Source: Pseudacidovorax intermedius
GTDB lineage: Bacteria > Pseudomonadota > Gammaproteobacteria > Burkholderiales > Burkholderiaceae_C
Assembly: GCF_003350475.1 (NCBI RefSeq)
Contig: NZ_QQAV01000002.1
Coordinates: forward strand, 574,703 to 617,845
Direction: 5' to 3'
Length of the DNA: 43,143 nt
In this document: positions 24,453-33,644 of the stretch, piece after piece
How the letters are laid out: each line of letters begins with the position of its first letter
How positions within the stretch are numbered: the first letter of the stretch is position 1
Notes under the pieces: model-generated
Told to the model about the DNA's origin: nothing
Seen by the model: only the letters and a program-made list of their open reading frames with translations
Database searches by the model: none
Translations under genes and position numbers: made by a program

Positions 24453-25966
24453 GCGGGCTGCGCAATACGGCGGGCCCGCTGCAAGCAAAGGTGGGACCGG
24501 CCAACGCCCAACTCATGCGGCGCGGGCGACGCCCTGTCGTGGCCGTTTTCCAGGCTGCGCTGCAGATGACCATGGTCATGCTGCTGGCAGCAGGGGCTGT
24601 GCGGCCGGCCGCGGCGGGCGTCGGTGATGACGTCCGAGCCTTCGTCGCCGATCCGCTTGGAGCGGCGGCAATGGCTCAGGCCAGCGCGGAGACGGAAGAC
24701 GCGTGTCCGCGCATTGGACTGGCAGAGGGCGTGCTGACACTGCATGACGCGGTTGCGCGCATGTTGTGCCTGAACCCGAGGGTCCGCTTGGCCCGGGCCG
24801 GCGTCATGGCTGAGGTCGCGGCCCTGGGGCAGGCCCGGTCTGCCTACCTGCCTCGATTGAGCGCGACCTTCAGGCGTCTGGATGATGTCACGGCCATCGA
24901 TGCAGCGGACCGATCGACCAGCAATCGGACGCGCGGTGAGAGTTCGGCCTTGTCGTTGACATGGCGCCTGTTGGACCCCGGTGGACGAGACGCCAACATC
25001 GACGCCGCCGCCGACCTCCTGGCCGCCGCTCTGTCTTCACGCGATGCGACCGTGCTGCAGGTCACGGGCGCAGGCATTCAGGCCTACTTCGACGTGCAGG
25101 CCGCCCATGCTGCGCTGGAGGCACATCGTGCGAACCGGGAGGTGGCCCACGCCACGCTGGCCAGCGTCGAGCGCAAGCAGGGTGCCGGCGCCGCAGCCGA
25201 AGCCGACAGACTGCAGGCGATCACAGCCCAGGCGCGCGCAGAGCTGGAGGTGAGCCGGGCACAAGGGGCTTTGGCCCAGGCCAGGGCGGTGCTTGCGACA
25301 TGGACGAGCCTGCCGCCGCAGTTGCCGTTCATGCTCCCAGCCCTGGCCGCACCCGAATCGCCCCAGGTGCCGGCGCTCGACCCTGTGCTGTCGCACGCGC
25401 GGCTGCTTCATCCCGCCGTTGCAGCGGCGCGTCTGAAGGAAAGCGCCGCGCGCGCGCAGGTGGATGCCGCACGCGCCGAGGGCCGGCCGACGCTCGATCT
25501 GGTTGCGGCCGAATACCGCAATGGCCGGCCAGACCAAAGCTTGAGCACGGCACCAAGCCGGGAGCGCCAGATGGCGGTGGTGTTGACCGTGCCCCTGTTC
25601 GAAGGCTTCGAGCGGAGCTATCGCATTCGAGCCGCTCAGGCCGTCGTGGAGCAGCGCGAGGCGCAGGCGCAGGAAGAAAGCCAGAAGATGCTTGCAGAGA
25701 TCGTGCAGGCCCACGCAGCGCTCGCTGCGGCCGGCGACACGCTGCGCGCGTCGGGTGTCCTCTTCGAGAGTGCCGGTGCATCACATGCAAGCGCGCTCAG
25801 GCGCTTCCGGGCGGGGGCTGCGGATCTGAGAGAAGTGCTGAATACGCAGCAGACCCTGGACGATGCCCGCTTGCAGCGTGTGCGCAGCGTGACGGAGTGG
25901 CACGCCGCGTCGCTGCGGCTGGCTGCGGCGGCAGGCAATCTGGGGCCGGAGCTGCTTCGTAACTGA
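24443..25966 (+). CDS. TolC-family outer-membrane channel of type I secretion
   Basis: 507 aa as called; the mature protein is about 440. After the signal region (VVAVFQ to VRPAAAG) come two outer-membrane-efflux repeats rich in Ala/Gln/Glu coiled coil: [22 protein letters not shown] opens the first, and [29 protein letters not shown] is trimmed to [17 protein letters not shown] for the second. [18 protein letters not shown] and [13 protein letters not shown] are typical family motifs. It supplies the outer-membrane exit duct for the RTX protein. The ATG at 24443 overlaps the RTX stop by 10 nt; an ATG at 24515 would give a tidier signal peptide ([13 protein letters not shown]), and I cannot decide since neither has a clear Shine-Dalgarno. 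It is the last gene of the operon; the 123-nt convergent gap to glpK shows no clear terminator. Confidence 0.9.
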   Translation: MALSGLRNTAGPLQAKVGPANAQLMRRGRRPVVAVFQAALQMTMVMLLAAGAVRPAAAGVGDDVRAFVADPLGAAAMAQASAETEDACPRIGLAEGVLTLHDAVARMLCLNPRVRLARAGVMAEVAALGQARSAYLPRLSATFRRLDDVTAIDAADRSTSNRTRGESSALSLTWRLLDPGGRDANIDAAADLLAAALSSRDATVLQVTGAGIQAYFDVQAAHAALEAHRANREVAHATLASVERKQGAGAAAEADRLQAITAQARAELEVSRAQGALAQARAVLATWTSLPPQLPFMLPALAAPESPQVPALDPVLSHARLLHPAVAAARLKESAARAQVDAARAEGRPTLDLVAAEYRNGRPDQSLSTAPSRERQMAVVLTVPLFEGFERSYRIRAAQAVVEQREAQAQEESQKMLAEIVQAHAALAAAGDTLRASGVLFESAGASHASALRRFRAGAADLREVLNTQQTLDDARLQRVRSVTEWHAASLRLAAAAGNLGPELLRN

Positions 25967-26089
25967 CAGGCCAGATCGGACTGGGGGTGGCGTCCGTCCT
26001 CGTGTTCGAGGCGCGTCTGCACTTTGCGCAAAAATGTCTGCGCTGGGGCGCTCGGACGGGTGGAGGCGCGCTGCCCAGAGCTTCTGACT

Positions 26090-27658
26090 TCAGGCCACTG
26101 TCGCCTGCCGCACGGCGTGCTCCCAACGCGCCATCGCCGCCTCTGCCTGCGTGCGGCTGAGCGTAGGCAGGAAGCGGCGCTCGGCCTTCCATAGAGCCGA
26201 CAGCTCGTCCGTGCCGGCGTAGACGCCGCTCGACAGGCCCGCCAGGAAGGCCGCGCCCAGGGCCGTGGTCTCGACGACAGCAGGGCGGACCACCGGGATG
26301 CCCAGCAGGTCGGCCTGGAACTGCATCAGCAGGTCGTTGACGCAGGCGCCGCCATCCACGCGCAGCTCGGCGACGGACGCGCCGCCGGCAGCCTCCACGT
26401 CGCGGCTCATGGCCGAGAGCAGTGCGGCGCTCTGGTAGGCGATGCTCTCCAGCGCGGCGCGGGCGATGTGGGCCACGGTCGTGCCGCGCGTGAGGCCGGT
26501 GATGGTGCCGCGGGCGTCGGCGTTCCAATAGGGCGCGCCCAGGCCGGTGAAGGCGGGCACCATCATCACGCCGCCGGCATCGGGCACGCTCTCTGCCAGG
26601 GCCTGCACCTCGGCGCTGCCCTTGATGGCCTGCAGGCCGTCGCGCAGCCACTGCACCACGGCACCGCCGACGAACACGCTGCCTTCCATGGCGTACTGCG
26701 GCGCGGCGCCGGTCAGGCCGTTCTGGACCTGGATGCCGCGACGCGCGTTGCCTGGGCCTGTGAAGGGTGGGGCCAGTTGCGCCGCGCTGGTCACCACCAG
26801 TCCGTTGCTCGAAGGCTGGAAGCGCTCGCCCGTGTGCATCAGCAGGAAGCAGCCCGTGCCATAGGTGTTCTTGGCCATGCCGGCGTCGAAGCAGGCCTGG
26901 CCGAAGAGGGCGGCCTGCTGGTCGCCGGCCACGCCGCCGATGGGCAGGGCGGCGCCGAGCAGCGCTGGGTCTGTTTCGCCGAACAGGCTGCTGGAGGGCT
27001 GCACGTGCGGCAGCAGTGCGGCGGGGATGTCCAGCGCGGCCAGCAGTTCGTCGTCCCAGGCATTGCGGTGCACGTCGAACAGCATCGTGCGCGAGGCATT
27101 GGTTACGTCCGTCGCATGCACACGGCCGCCGGTGAGTTGCCAGATGAGCCAGCTGTCCACGGTGCCGAAGGCCAGCTCGCCGGCTTCGGCCTGGGCGCGC
27201 AGGCCGGGCACTTCGTCCAGCAGCCAGCGCAGCTTGGTGGCGGAGAAGTAGGCGTCGATCACCAGGCCGGTCTTGCGCTGGATCTCGGCCTGCATGCCCT
27301 GGGCGCGCAGCTCTGCGCACAGCGGCTCGGCGCGGCGGTCCTGCCAGACGATGGCATGGTGCACGGGCTGGCCGGTGCGGCGGTTCCAGAGCACGGTCGT
27401 CTCGCGCTGATTGGTGATGCCGATGGCACGGACGTCGCTGGCCTTCAGGCCGGCCTTGGCGAGCGCGTCGCGGGCGGTGGCCAACTGGCCGCGCCAGATC
27501 TCCATCGGGTCGTGCTCCACCCAGCCGGGCTGCGGGTAGATCTGCGGCAACTCGCGCTGGGCCATGGCCACGATGCGGCCGCTGCGGTCGAACACGATGC
27601 TGCGGGAGCTGGAGGTGCCCTGGTCCAGGGCGAGCAGGTAGTCGGTGGGGGATGCCAT
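26090..27658 (-). CDS. glpK: Glycerol kinase
   Basis: 522 aa, FGGY-family kinase that phosphorylates glycerol to sn-glycerol 3-phosphate with ATP in the cytosol. N-terminal phosphate loop [16 protein letters not shown] (residues 9-24), [44 protein letters not shown] and the C-terminal [19 protein letters not shown] are all glycerol-kinase signatures, and the length is standard. It lies 42 nt downstream of glpR on the same strand and probably shares its transcript, opposite to glpD. No glycerol facilitator gene is in the window. The next gene (TolC-like) converges on it. Confidence 0.97.
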   Translation of the reverse strand: MASPTDYLLALDQGTSSSRSIVFDRSGRIVAMAQRELPQIYPQPGWVEHDPMEIWRGQLATARDALAKAGLKASDVRAIGITNQRETTVLWNRRTGQPVHHAIVWQDRRAEPLCAELRAQGMQAEIQRKTGLVIDAYFSATKLRWLLDEVPGLRAQAEAGELAFGTVDSWLIWQLTGGRVHATDVTNASRTMLFDVHRNAWDDELLAALDIPAALLPHVQPSSSLFGETDPALLGAALPIGGVAGDQQAALFGQACFDAGMAKNTYGTGCFLLMHTGERFQPSSNGLVVTSAAQLAPPFTGPGNARRGIQVQNGLTGAAPQYAMEGSVFVGGAVVQWLRDGLQAIKGSAEVQALAESVPDAGGVMMVPAFTGLGAPYWNADARGTITGLTRGTTVAHIARAALESIAYQSAALLSAMSRDVEAAGGASVAELRVDGGACVNDLLMQFQADLLGIPVVRPAVVETTALGAAFLAGLSSGVYAGTDELSALWKAERRFLPTLSRTQAEAAMARWEHAVRQATVA

Positions 27659-27700
27659 GGGTGTCGTCTCCGTGGGATTGGGGTGGCGCTGGCCTGCCGT

Positions 27701-28465
27701 TCAGGCGATCTCGCAGCGCACCTGCGCCTGGGCCAGCAGCGCCGGGAAGGGGGCCGGCGGCTCGGCGTCGGTGAACAGCCGGTCGATGGCCGCAAGCGGC
27801 GCCACCTGCACCATCGCCGGCCGGTTGAACTTGCTGGCGTCGGCGGCCAGCCAGACTTCCCGGCCCTGGCCAATGATGGCCTGGGCCACCTTCACCTCGC
27901 GCAGGTCGTAGTCGCGCACCGTGCCATCCTGCTCGATGCCCGAGCAGCCGACAAGGGCGATGTCCACCTTGAACTGGCGGATGAAGTCCATCGTCGCCTC
28001 GCCCACGACGGCGCGGTCGCGGGCGCGCACCGTGCCGCCGGCCACGATGACCTCGCAGGCCTCGTTGCCGGCCAGGATGTGGGCCACATGCAGGTTGTTG
28101 GTGATGACGCGCAGCCCGCGGTGCTGCAGCAGCGCGCGGGCGATGGCCTCGGCCGTGGTGCCCACGTTGAGGATCAGCGAGCAGTCGTGCGGCACCTGCG
28201 CCGCCACGGCCCGCGCGATGCGCGCCTTGGCTTCGGCATGGAGCATCTGCCGCTGCGGATGGGCGATGTTCTCGATGGTGGAAACCGGCACCCGTACGCC
28301 GCCATGGAAGCGCGCCAGGAGGCCGGCGTCGGCCAAGCGCTGCACGTCGCGGCGCACCGTCTGCAGCGTCACGCCCAGCTCTTCCGCCAATTGCTCGACG
28401 GTGGCGCTCCCGCGGGTGCGGACGGTGTCCAGCAGCTGGACTTGGCGAGGGTTGGAGTGGTTCAC
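27701..28465 (-). CDS. glpR: DeoR-family glycerol-3-phosphate regulon repressor
   Basis: About 254 aa. The N-terminal DeoR helix-turn-helix is seen in SATVEQLAEELGVTLQTVRRDVQRL, split as SATVEQLAEELGVTLQTVRR and DVQRL; the C-terminal sugar-phosphate-sensing domain has LNVGTTAEAIARAL, VAGGTVRARDRAVVG and DIALVGCSGIEQDGTV. Start is GTG at 28465 (VNHSNPRQVQLL), giving the family length; the frame stays open 258 nt further upstream into glpD, but that part is antisense to glpD and not homologous. Genes of this type repress glycerol genes until glycerol 3-phosphate binds. It is transcribed divergently from glpD and in line with glpK, so autoregulation and control of both directions from the shared 73-nt gap is expected. 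Confidence 0.94.
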   Translation of the reverse strand: MNHSNPRQVQLLDTVRTRGSATVEQLAEELGVTLQTVRRDVQRLADAGLLARFHGGVRVPVSTIENIAHPQRQMLHAEAKARIARAVAAQVPHDCSLILNVGTTAEAIARALLQHRGLRVITNNLHVAHILAGNEACEVIVAGGTVRARDRAVVGEATMDFIRQFKVDIALVGCSGIEQDGTVRDYDLREVKVAQAIIGQGREVWLAADASKFNRPAMVQVAPLAAIDRLFTDAEPPAPFPALLAQAQVRCEIA

Positions 28466-28538
28466 GCGCGTCGATCCGAAAACAAACGAAATGATAAGGG
28501 CAAAGATATCGGGCAGAATCGCGCCAAAAGGAATCGAA
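28466..28538. promoter_or_regulatory. glpR-glpD divergent control region with CGAAA repeats
   Basis: The 73-nt gap is markedly A/T-rich against its surroundings. CGAAA occurs at 28477-28481 and again at 28487-28491, exactly 10 bp apart on the same strand, and a third copy (28535-28539) touches the glpD start codon. Direct repeats with helical spacing are typical of DeoR-family operators, so this is the likely GlpR site. GlpD's ribosome binding site AAAAGGAA lies at 28526-28533. Promoter hexamers cannot be assigned with confidence. Confidence 0.55.
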
Positions 28539-30149
28539 ATGAACGGATCCGAAAATATTCGCGCCGCCAGCTTCGAGCTCGACCCCATCCAGTGCGACGT
28601 TCTGGTGGTGGGGGGCGGCATCAATGGCTGCGGCATCGCGCGCGACTTGGCCGGTCGCGGCTTCAAGGTGGTGCTGTGCGAGCAGGACGACCTGGCCGCG
28701 CACACCTCCTCGGCCTCCACCAAGCTGATCCATGGCGGCCTGCGCTACCTGGAGTACTACGAGTTCTCGCTGGTGCGCAAGGCGCTGGCGGAGCGCGAGG
28801 TGCTGCTCAAGAGCGCGCCGCACATCATGTGGCCGCTGCGCTTCGTGATGCCGCACGATCCGGCCATGCGGCCGGCGTGGATGATCCGTGCCGGCCTGTT
28901 TCTCTACGACCATCTGGCCAAGCGGGAAGTGCTTCCGGGTTCGCGCAGCGTCGACCTGCGCCGCCATCCGGCCGGGGCGCCGCTCAAGTCGCGCTACAAG
29001 CGCGGCTTCGTCTACTCCGACGGCTGGGTGGACGACGCCCGACTGGTGGTGCTCAACGCCCTCGACGCGCGGGCGCGCGGCGCGCAGATCCTGACCGGCA
29101 CGCGCTGCGTGGCCGCTCGCCGTGGCACCGAGGGCTGGCTCTGCACGCTGGAGACCGCCGACCATGCCGCCCGCGCCGTGCAGGCCAAGGCACTCGTCAA
29201 CGCCGCCGGCCCCTGGGCTGAGGCCTTTTTGCGCGGCGCGGCAACGCCCGCGGGCGGCGAGTCGCTGGCCAAGCGCAGCCTGCGCCTGGTGCAGGGCAGC
29301 CACATCGTCGTTCCGCGGATGTTCCAGCACGACCATGCCTACATCTTCCAGAACCCCGACCAGCGGATCATCTTTGCGATTCCCTACCAGCAGGACTTCA
29401 CGCTGATCGGCACCACCGACCTGGAACTGGAAGGCCATGACCCGCGGGCCGGCCGCATCACCCCGGGCGAAATCGACTACCTGTGCGAACAGGCCAGCCG
29501 CTACTTCGAGCGTGCCGTGACGCCGGCCGACGTGGTGTGGACCTATTCCGGCGTGCGGCCGCTGCTGGACGATGCCTCGGGCGACCCGTCCGCCGTCACG
29601 CGCGACTACCTCCTGGAGCGCCACATCGAGGCCGCGCCGCTGCTGTCGGTCTGGGGCGGCAAGATCACGACCTTCCGCAAGCTCGCCGAGGATGCGGCCG
29701 ATGCCGTCGGCGAGATGCTGAACGACCGGCGTCCCGCCTGGACCGAGACCGCTCCGCTGGCCGGCGGCGACTTGGCGAGCTGGCTGCCCGTGGAGAGCCG
29801 GCGGCTGCCGCCCGATGCGCAGTTCGAGCGCTTCGTGCAGGAAGTCCAGCGGCGCCATCCTTGGCTCGATGCGGCGCTTGCGCGGCGCTGGTCGCGCGCC
29901 TACGGCACCCGCATTGCCCAGGTGCTCGGCGATGCAGCGGCCATGGCGGACCTGGGGGCAGCCGTGGCGCCGGGCGTATTCGAGCGCGAGCTGCGCTACC
30001 TGGCCGACGAGGAATGGGCACGCACTGGCGACGACGTGCTCTGGCGCCGCTCCAAGCTCGGTCTGCATCTGGACCCGTCGCAGCGGGAGGCGGTGGCCGC
30101 CTGGATGCGCCGGTTCGCCGTCACACCCAGCCTGAGCGCAGCCCGCTGA
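28539..30149 (+). CDS. glpD: Aerobic glycerol-3-phosphate dehydrogenase
   Basis: 536 aa FAD enzyme at the inner membrane that oxidises glycerol 3-phosphate to dihydroxyacetone phosphate and passes electrons to ubiquinone. The FAD dinucleotide fold is DVLVVGGGINGCGIARDLAGRG (residues 20-41; key GGGINGCG), followed by SSASTKLIHGGLRYLEYYEF, and later TGTRC, ALVNAAGPWAE and TYSGVRPLLDD. The C-terminal helical domain has YGTRIAQVLGD. ATG at 28539 has AAAAGGAA just upstream. It is divergent from glpR-glpK, completing the route from glycerol to glycolysis. It converges on the histidine kinase gene with only 25 nt between stops. Confidence 0.96.
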   Translation: MNGSENIRAASFELDPIQCDVLVVGGGINGCGIARDLAGRGFKVVLCEQDDLAAHTSSASTKLIHGGLRYLEYYEFSLVRKALAEREVLLKSAPHIMWPLRFVMPHDPAMRPAWMIRAGLFLYDHLAKREVLPGSRSVDLRRHPAGAPLKSRYKRGFVYSDGWVDDARLVVLNALDARARGAQILTGTRCVAARRGTEGWLCTLETADHAARAVQAKALVNAAGPWAEAFLRGAATPAGGESLAKRSLRLVQGSHIVVPRMFQHDHAYIFQNPDQRIIFAIPYQQDFTLIGTTDLELEGHDPRAGRITPGEIDYLCEQASRYFERAVTPADVVWTYSGVRPLLDDASGDPSAVTRDYLLERHIEAAPLLSVWGGKITTFRKLAEDAADAVGEMLNDRRPAWTETAPLAGGDLASWLPVESRRLPPDAQFERFVQEVQRRHPWLDAALARRWSRAYGTRIAQVLGDAAAMADLGAAVAPGVFERELRYLADEEWARTGDDVLWRRSKLGLHLDPSQREAVAAWMRRFAVTPSLSAAR

Positions 30150-30174
30150 AACCGCGCTCCCGGGGAGGCGGCCG

Positions 30175-31614
30175 TCAGCCGACGGTCGAGGATTGCGCCG
30201 GCGTGCCCCAGGAGGCGCCGGAGGCCGAGGCCGGCCGGCTGTCGGGCCAGCGGATCAGCACCTCGGTGCCGCGGTCAACCTCGCTGCGCACCCGCAGCTC
30301 GCCACCCCCTTCGAGGGCGAACTGCCGGGCGATGGCCAGGCCCAGCCCCGTGCTGTGCGCGCGGCCCTTGCCGTTGCTGTAGCCGCGCTCGGTGCAGCGG
30401 TCGACCTCTTCGGGCGTCATGCCCACGCCCTCGTCGCGCACCGCCATCCAGACCCAGCCGGGCTGCGCGTCGCGACCGCTGGCCAGGGTGACCGTGCCGC
30501 CGGGCCGGCTGAACTTCATGGCGTTGTTGAGCAGGTTGCCCGCCACGCGCAGCAGTTCGCCGCGGCCCACGGCCACCCGGCCGCCGCTGTCCAGATGGGT
30601 CTGCAGGCGCAACCCGTCGCGGGCCGCGATGGGCTGGACCATGCGGGCGACGTCCACCAGCACGGCGTCGAGCGCCAGCGGGCCGGTGGCCGGCTCGTCG
30701 GCCGTCGGCGCCGTGGCTTGCAGCTCGCGCGAGGTGAGGCCCGCCTTGATGGGCAGTGCGGGCTCGGCGGGCATCGGCGGCGTGTCGCCGACGCCGCCAC
30801 GCGCCAGCCGCCGGCCGTTGAGGGCACCCACCAGCTCGCGCAGCATGTCGGTGGCATGGCCCAGACCGGCCAGCGCGTCGGCCTCGCCAGGATGGCGCTT
30901 TCGCAGCATGGCCAGGCTCAGCTGCAGCGACAGCATGGGCGTGGCCAGGTCGTGCAGCACGTTGGCCACCAGCGTCTCGCGTTCGAGCACCAGCTCGGCC
31001 TGGCGCCGCATGTCGTCGCGGGCCACGCGCAGCGTGGCGCGCAGGGCCAGTTCACGCTCGATGGACTGGGCCATGGCTTCGAGCAGGTCGATCTCCTGCT
31101 CGCCCCAGCGACGCGGCACCTGGTCGATGACGCACAGGCTGCCGACCACCTGCCCCTGGTGCCGCACCGGCACGCCCAGGTAGGCGGCCACGCCCAGCGT
31201 GCGGACCGTCGGAACCTCGCGCCACGGCGACTCGGCCCGGGTGTCCTCGATGGCCAACGTCCGGCCGAGCGCGTGGGTGTAGTGGCAGAAGGTGCGTCCC
31301 GCCATGGTGCGGGTGTCGGACAGCGGAGGCCCTGCGCCTTCGATTGCCTTGTAGTGGTCGACCTCGGGCCCGATGGCGCCAAAGAACGAGACCGGCGAAT
31401 GCGTGAGCCTGCGGACCAGGGACACCGCATGGCCGACGGCTTCGTCCACGTCGTGGTCGAGCAGGCCCAGTGCTGCGGTCAGGGCGACGCGGGCGGGTTC
31501 TCGGACAGTGAGGTCGATCTCGGATTCCGGGGGACAGAGCGCCGCGGCCGAGGCGCCGGTGATGCGCTGGGGTCCCGCGTCGGGCGTCGGGAAGGAAAGG
31601 GCGTCAGCGCTCAT
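30175..31614 (-). CDS. GAF-domain sensor histidine kinase, soluble
   Basis: About 479 aa without a transmembrane helix. Residues about 45-190 are a GAF domain (THSPVSFFGAIGPEVDHYKA, TFCHYTHALGRTLAIEDTR, YLGVPVRHQGQVVGSLCVID). A short coiled coil leads to the phosphoacceptor helix with His221 in ANVLHDLATPMLSL. A Pro/Ala-rich linker (about 272-315) separates it from the ATPase domain with N box GNLLNNAMKFS (360-369), G1 DEGVGM (394-399) and G2 STGLGLAIARQ (421-431). No response regulator is adjacent, so it is an orphan kinase. ATG at 31614 is favoured over one 114 nt upstream whose extra residues are Pro-rich and unlike any domain. Upstream DNA carries a heptanucleotide repeat array. Confidence 0.9.
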   Translation of the reverse strand: MSADALSFPTPDAGPQRITGASAAALCPPESEIDLTVREPARVALTAALGLLDHDVDEAVGHAVSLVRRLTHSPVSFFGAIGPEVDHYKAIEGAGPPLSDTRTMAGRTFCHYTHALGRTLAIEDTRAESPWREVPTVRTLGVAAYLGVPVRHQGQVVGSLCVIDQVPRRWGEQEIDLLEAMAQSIERELALRATLRVARDDMRRQAELVLERETLVANVLHDLATPMLSLQLSLAMLRKRHPGEADALAGLGHATDMLRELVGALNGRRLARGGVGDTPPMPAEPALPIKAGLTSRELQATAPTADEPATGPLALDAVLVDVARMVQPIAARDGLRLQTHLDSGGRVAVGRGELLRVAGNLLNNAMKFSRPGGTVTLASGRDAQPGWVWMAVRDEGVGMTPEEVDRCTERGYSNGKGRAHSTGLGLAIARQFALEGGGELRVRSEVDRGTEVLIRWPDSRPASASGASWGTPAQSSTVG

Positions 31615-31754
31615 GGGTGGAAAGTGGGTCCGAGGGGGCGGAGGCGGCCAGTGTCGCGCCTTTGTAGGACATTGGCGGGGGTGCCCGGTTCCGGACGGAC
31701 GATGAACACCAAAGTTCGAGTGGGACAACAGGCCGACCTGGCCGACCTGGCCGG

Positions 31755-31824
31755 CCGCCCGCAGCCCGCAGCCCGTCGCCTGCCGCCTGCCGCTTGCCGC
31801 TTGCCGCTTGCCGCTTGCCGCGTC
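31755..31824. repeat. Heptanucleotide tandem repeat array
   Basis: Ten consecutive 7-mers in register with consensus CCGCYTG: four identical CCGCTTG copies (31790-31817) flanked by diverged versions (CCGCCCG, CAGCCCG twice, TCGCCTG, CCGCCTG before and CCGCGTC after). It lies in the 225-nt gap between the HD gene stop (31840) and the kinase start (31614). The rest of that gap shows no gene. The number of copies is likely to vary between strains. Confidence 0.85.
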
Positions 31825-31839
31825 GGCGCGCGCTGGCGA

Positions 31840-32481
31840 TCAGCCCGCCACGGCGGCAGCGAGATTGCGCCGCGCCTGTGGCTCCCGTTCGGCACGGATT
31901 CCGGCCGTCAGGTAGAGCGGCTGGCGGGCGAGGAAGCCCGCCATCAACTGCCGGCGCCGCGGCTCGAACACCTCGGGCGGCACATGGGCGTATTCGGCGC
32001 GGATCTGGCGCTCGTACTCGGCGTAGCGGGCGGGCGGTGCGCCGAGGATGGCCAGGTCCACATCCAGCAGCAGCCGGGTGTCCGGGTCCTGGGGCGCCTG
32101 CGCGCCGGGCTGGCCGTGGCGCGTCGCCATCACCAGGGCATGCACGCGTCCGGCCGTTCCGGCTGGCGCGCCCGCCGTGATCAGGGCATCCCGTGCCCAA
32201 TCGGCGCTGCGGGCCTCGTTGTCGCCGGCATGCACGTCGTACACGGCGTCGTGGAACCACAGGGCCAGCGCGACCTCGGCGGGCCGCTCGGCCAGACCGC
32301 GGTGCGCGGCCAGCAGGTGCAGGCACTCGTCCAGGTGCTGCAGCGTGTGGTAGCCCCGCTGGGGCTCCGCATAGCGGGTGCAGAGCTGGTCGAGCAGCCC
32401 GACCGGTGCCTGCGCGCCGATGTCGGTCCAGGCCTGTAGCCAGCCGGCGCCGTGGCGGGCAAGGAAGGCGTCGCGGTCCAT
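31840..32481 (-). CDS. Predicted HD-domain metal-dependent phosphohydrolase
   Basis: 213 aa, COG4339-type HD-superfamily protein. Metal-ligand residues are seen as His in RGYHTLQHLDECL, the HD pair in LALWFHDAVYD and Asp in LLLDVDLAILG, followed by ATRHGQ. The substrate of this group is unknown. ATG at 32481 has GAAGAAG 8 nt upstream; a GTG at 32502 overlapping the preceding stop by 4 nt (GTGA) is a serious alternative and would add seven residues. It is directly downstream of the mltB-like gene and probably cotranscribed with it. Longer open frames through this region on both strands are shadows. Confidence 0.85.
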   Translation of the reverse strand: MDRDAFLARHGAGWLQAWTDIGAQAPVGLLDQLCTRYAEPQRGYHTLQHLDECLHLLAAHRGLAERPAEVALALWFHDAVYDVHAGDNEARSADWARDALITAGAPAGTAGRVHALVMATRHGQPGAQAPQDPDTRLLLDVDLAILGAPPARYAEYERQIRAEYAHVPPEVFEPRRRQLMAGFLARQPLYLTAGIRAEREPQARRNLAAAVAG

Positions 32482-32498
32482 GGCGGCGGCTTCTTCGC

Positions 32499-33611
32499 TC
32501 ACTGCGCCATCGCGGCGCGGACTGCGGCGCCCAGCTCCAGCACCGCCATGGCGTAGTAGCTGCTCCAGTTGTAGCGCGTGATGACGTAGAAGTTCTGCGT
32601 GCCGGCGACGTAGCTGGCCGGCGCACTCGGGCCGTTCTGCAGCTCGATCAGGGCCAGCAGGCCGCGGTGGCGCAGGCCGTCGGCGTCGAGCTGTGCGCCG
32701 CCGGCGACGAAGGCATCTGCGCTGAAGCTGGGCACGATGTCGGTCGCCAGCAGCACGGGCAGTTGGGCACGCGCCGCGTCGACGCGCACGCCATAGGTGG
32801 CCGGCAGGCCCGGCTGCCAGCCGAAAGCCTTGAAGTAGTTGGCCACGGAGCCGATCACGTCCTCGGGGTCGTTCACCAGGTCGATGCGGCCGTCGCCGTC
32901 GTAGTCCACCGCGTACTTGGCGATGCTGCTGGGCATGAACTGCGGCATGCCCATGGCGCCGGCGTAGCTGCCGACCGGCGCCGTGGGGTCGGCGTGGGTG
33001 CGGCCCTCCTGCGTCAGGAAGTTCTCCAGCTCGCCGCGGAAGAAGGCCTGGCGCTGCGCGGCGCGCGGATGGGCCTGCGGAAAGTCGAAGGCCAGGGTGG
33101 CCAGCGCATCCAGCACGCGGAAGCTGCCCATCTGTCGGCCGTAGATGGTCTCGACGCCCACGATGCCCACGATGATCTCGGCCGGCACCCCGTAGTCCCG
33201 CTCGGCCCGCGCCAGCGTTGCGGCGTTGTCGCGCCAGAAGCGAACGCCAGCGCCGATGCGCACCGGCTCGACGAAGCGGCTGCGATAGGCGGCCCAGTTC
33301 TTCGCGCCGCTGCCCGCCGGCGCGGGCAGCATCAGCCGTGGCACGTTGGGCAGCAGGCGGGCCTGGGCGAGGGTGGCGCGGACCCACGCGGCGTCCAGGT
33401 TCTGGCGGGCAGCGATCTCGTCGGCGAAGGCCATGGCGTCGGCGCGGCCGGCGTAGGCCTCGCCGACGGCGCCGCTGCGCTTGGCGGCCTGCTTCGTCGA
33501 TGGCTTGGCGGATCGGCGGGCGTCGTCGCGCTTCGGGGCGGCGTCGGCGTCATGGGCAGGCAGGGCCAGCGATGCGCACAGCGCGAGCGGCAGGAACGGG
33601 GTGGAGCGCAT
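32499..33611 (-). CDS. mltB: Lytic murein transglycosylase B
   Basis: 370 aa. An N-terminal signal segment (FLPLALCASLALPAHDADA) directs export; Cys12 is not in a clear lipobox, so a soluble periplasmic form is more likely than a lipoprotein. A basic linker follows. The MltB-type catalytic glutamate is Glu154 in VGIVGVETIYGRQMG; supporting motifs are AGAMGMPQFMPSS, DGDGRIDLVNDPEDVIGSV and the C-terminal YNWSSYYAMAVLELG. The enzyme cleaves the MurNAc-GlcNAc bond of peptidoglycan with 1,6-anhydro-MurNAc formation. Upstream is the TgpA gene, 33 nt away on the same strand. Confidence 0.93.
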   Translation of the reverse strand: MRSTPFLPLALCASLALPAHDADAAPKRDDARRSAKPSTKQAAKRSGAVGEAYAGRADAMAFADEIAARQNLDAAWVRATLAQARLLPNVPRLMLPAPAGSGAKNWAAYRSRFVEPVRIGAGVRFWRDNAATLARAERDYGVPAEIIVGIVGVETIYGRQMGSFRVLDALATLAFDFPQAHPRAAQRQAFFRGELENFLTQEGRTHADPTAPVGSYAGAMGMPQFMPSSIAKYAVDYDGDGRIDLVNDPEDVIGSVANYFKAFGWQPGLPATYGVRVDAARAQLPVLLATDIVPSFSADAFVAGGAQLDADGLRHRGLLALIELQNGPSAPASYVAGTQNFYVITRYNWSSYYAMAVLELGAAVRAAMAQ

Positions 33612-33644
33612 CGGCGCGATTGTGCCGAAGAGTGAAGGCCAGGT

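Noticed and set aside
28466-28723. Longer GlpR with 86 extra N-terminal residues
   Set aside because: The extension is antisense to the start of glpD and unlike DeoR proteins; the GTG at 28465 gives standard length.
25797-30068. 1423-codon minus-strand open frame across glpK, glpR and glpD
   Set aside because: It is out of frame with glpK and glpR and antisense to glpD; translation is low complexity and no family is recognisable.
31755-31824. CRISPR array
   Set aside because: Units are 7 bp with no spacers and no cas genes; it is a simple tandem repeat.
30193-32439. 748-codon plus-strand open frame opposite the histidine kinase and HD gene
   Set aside because: Composition is typical of a shadow of GC-rich coding DNA; the minus-strand genes carry clear domain motifs.
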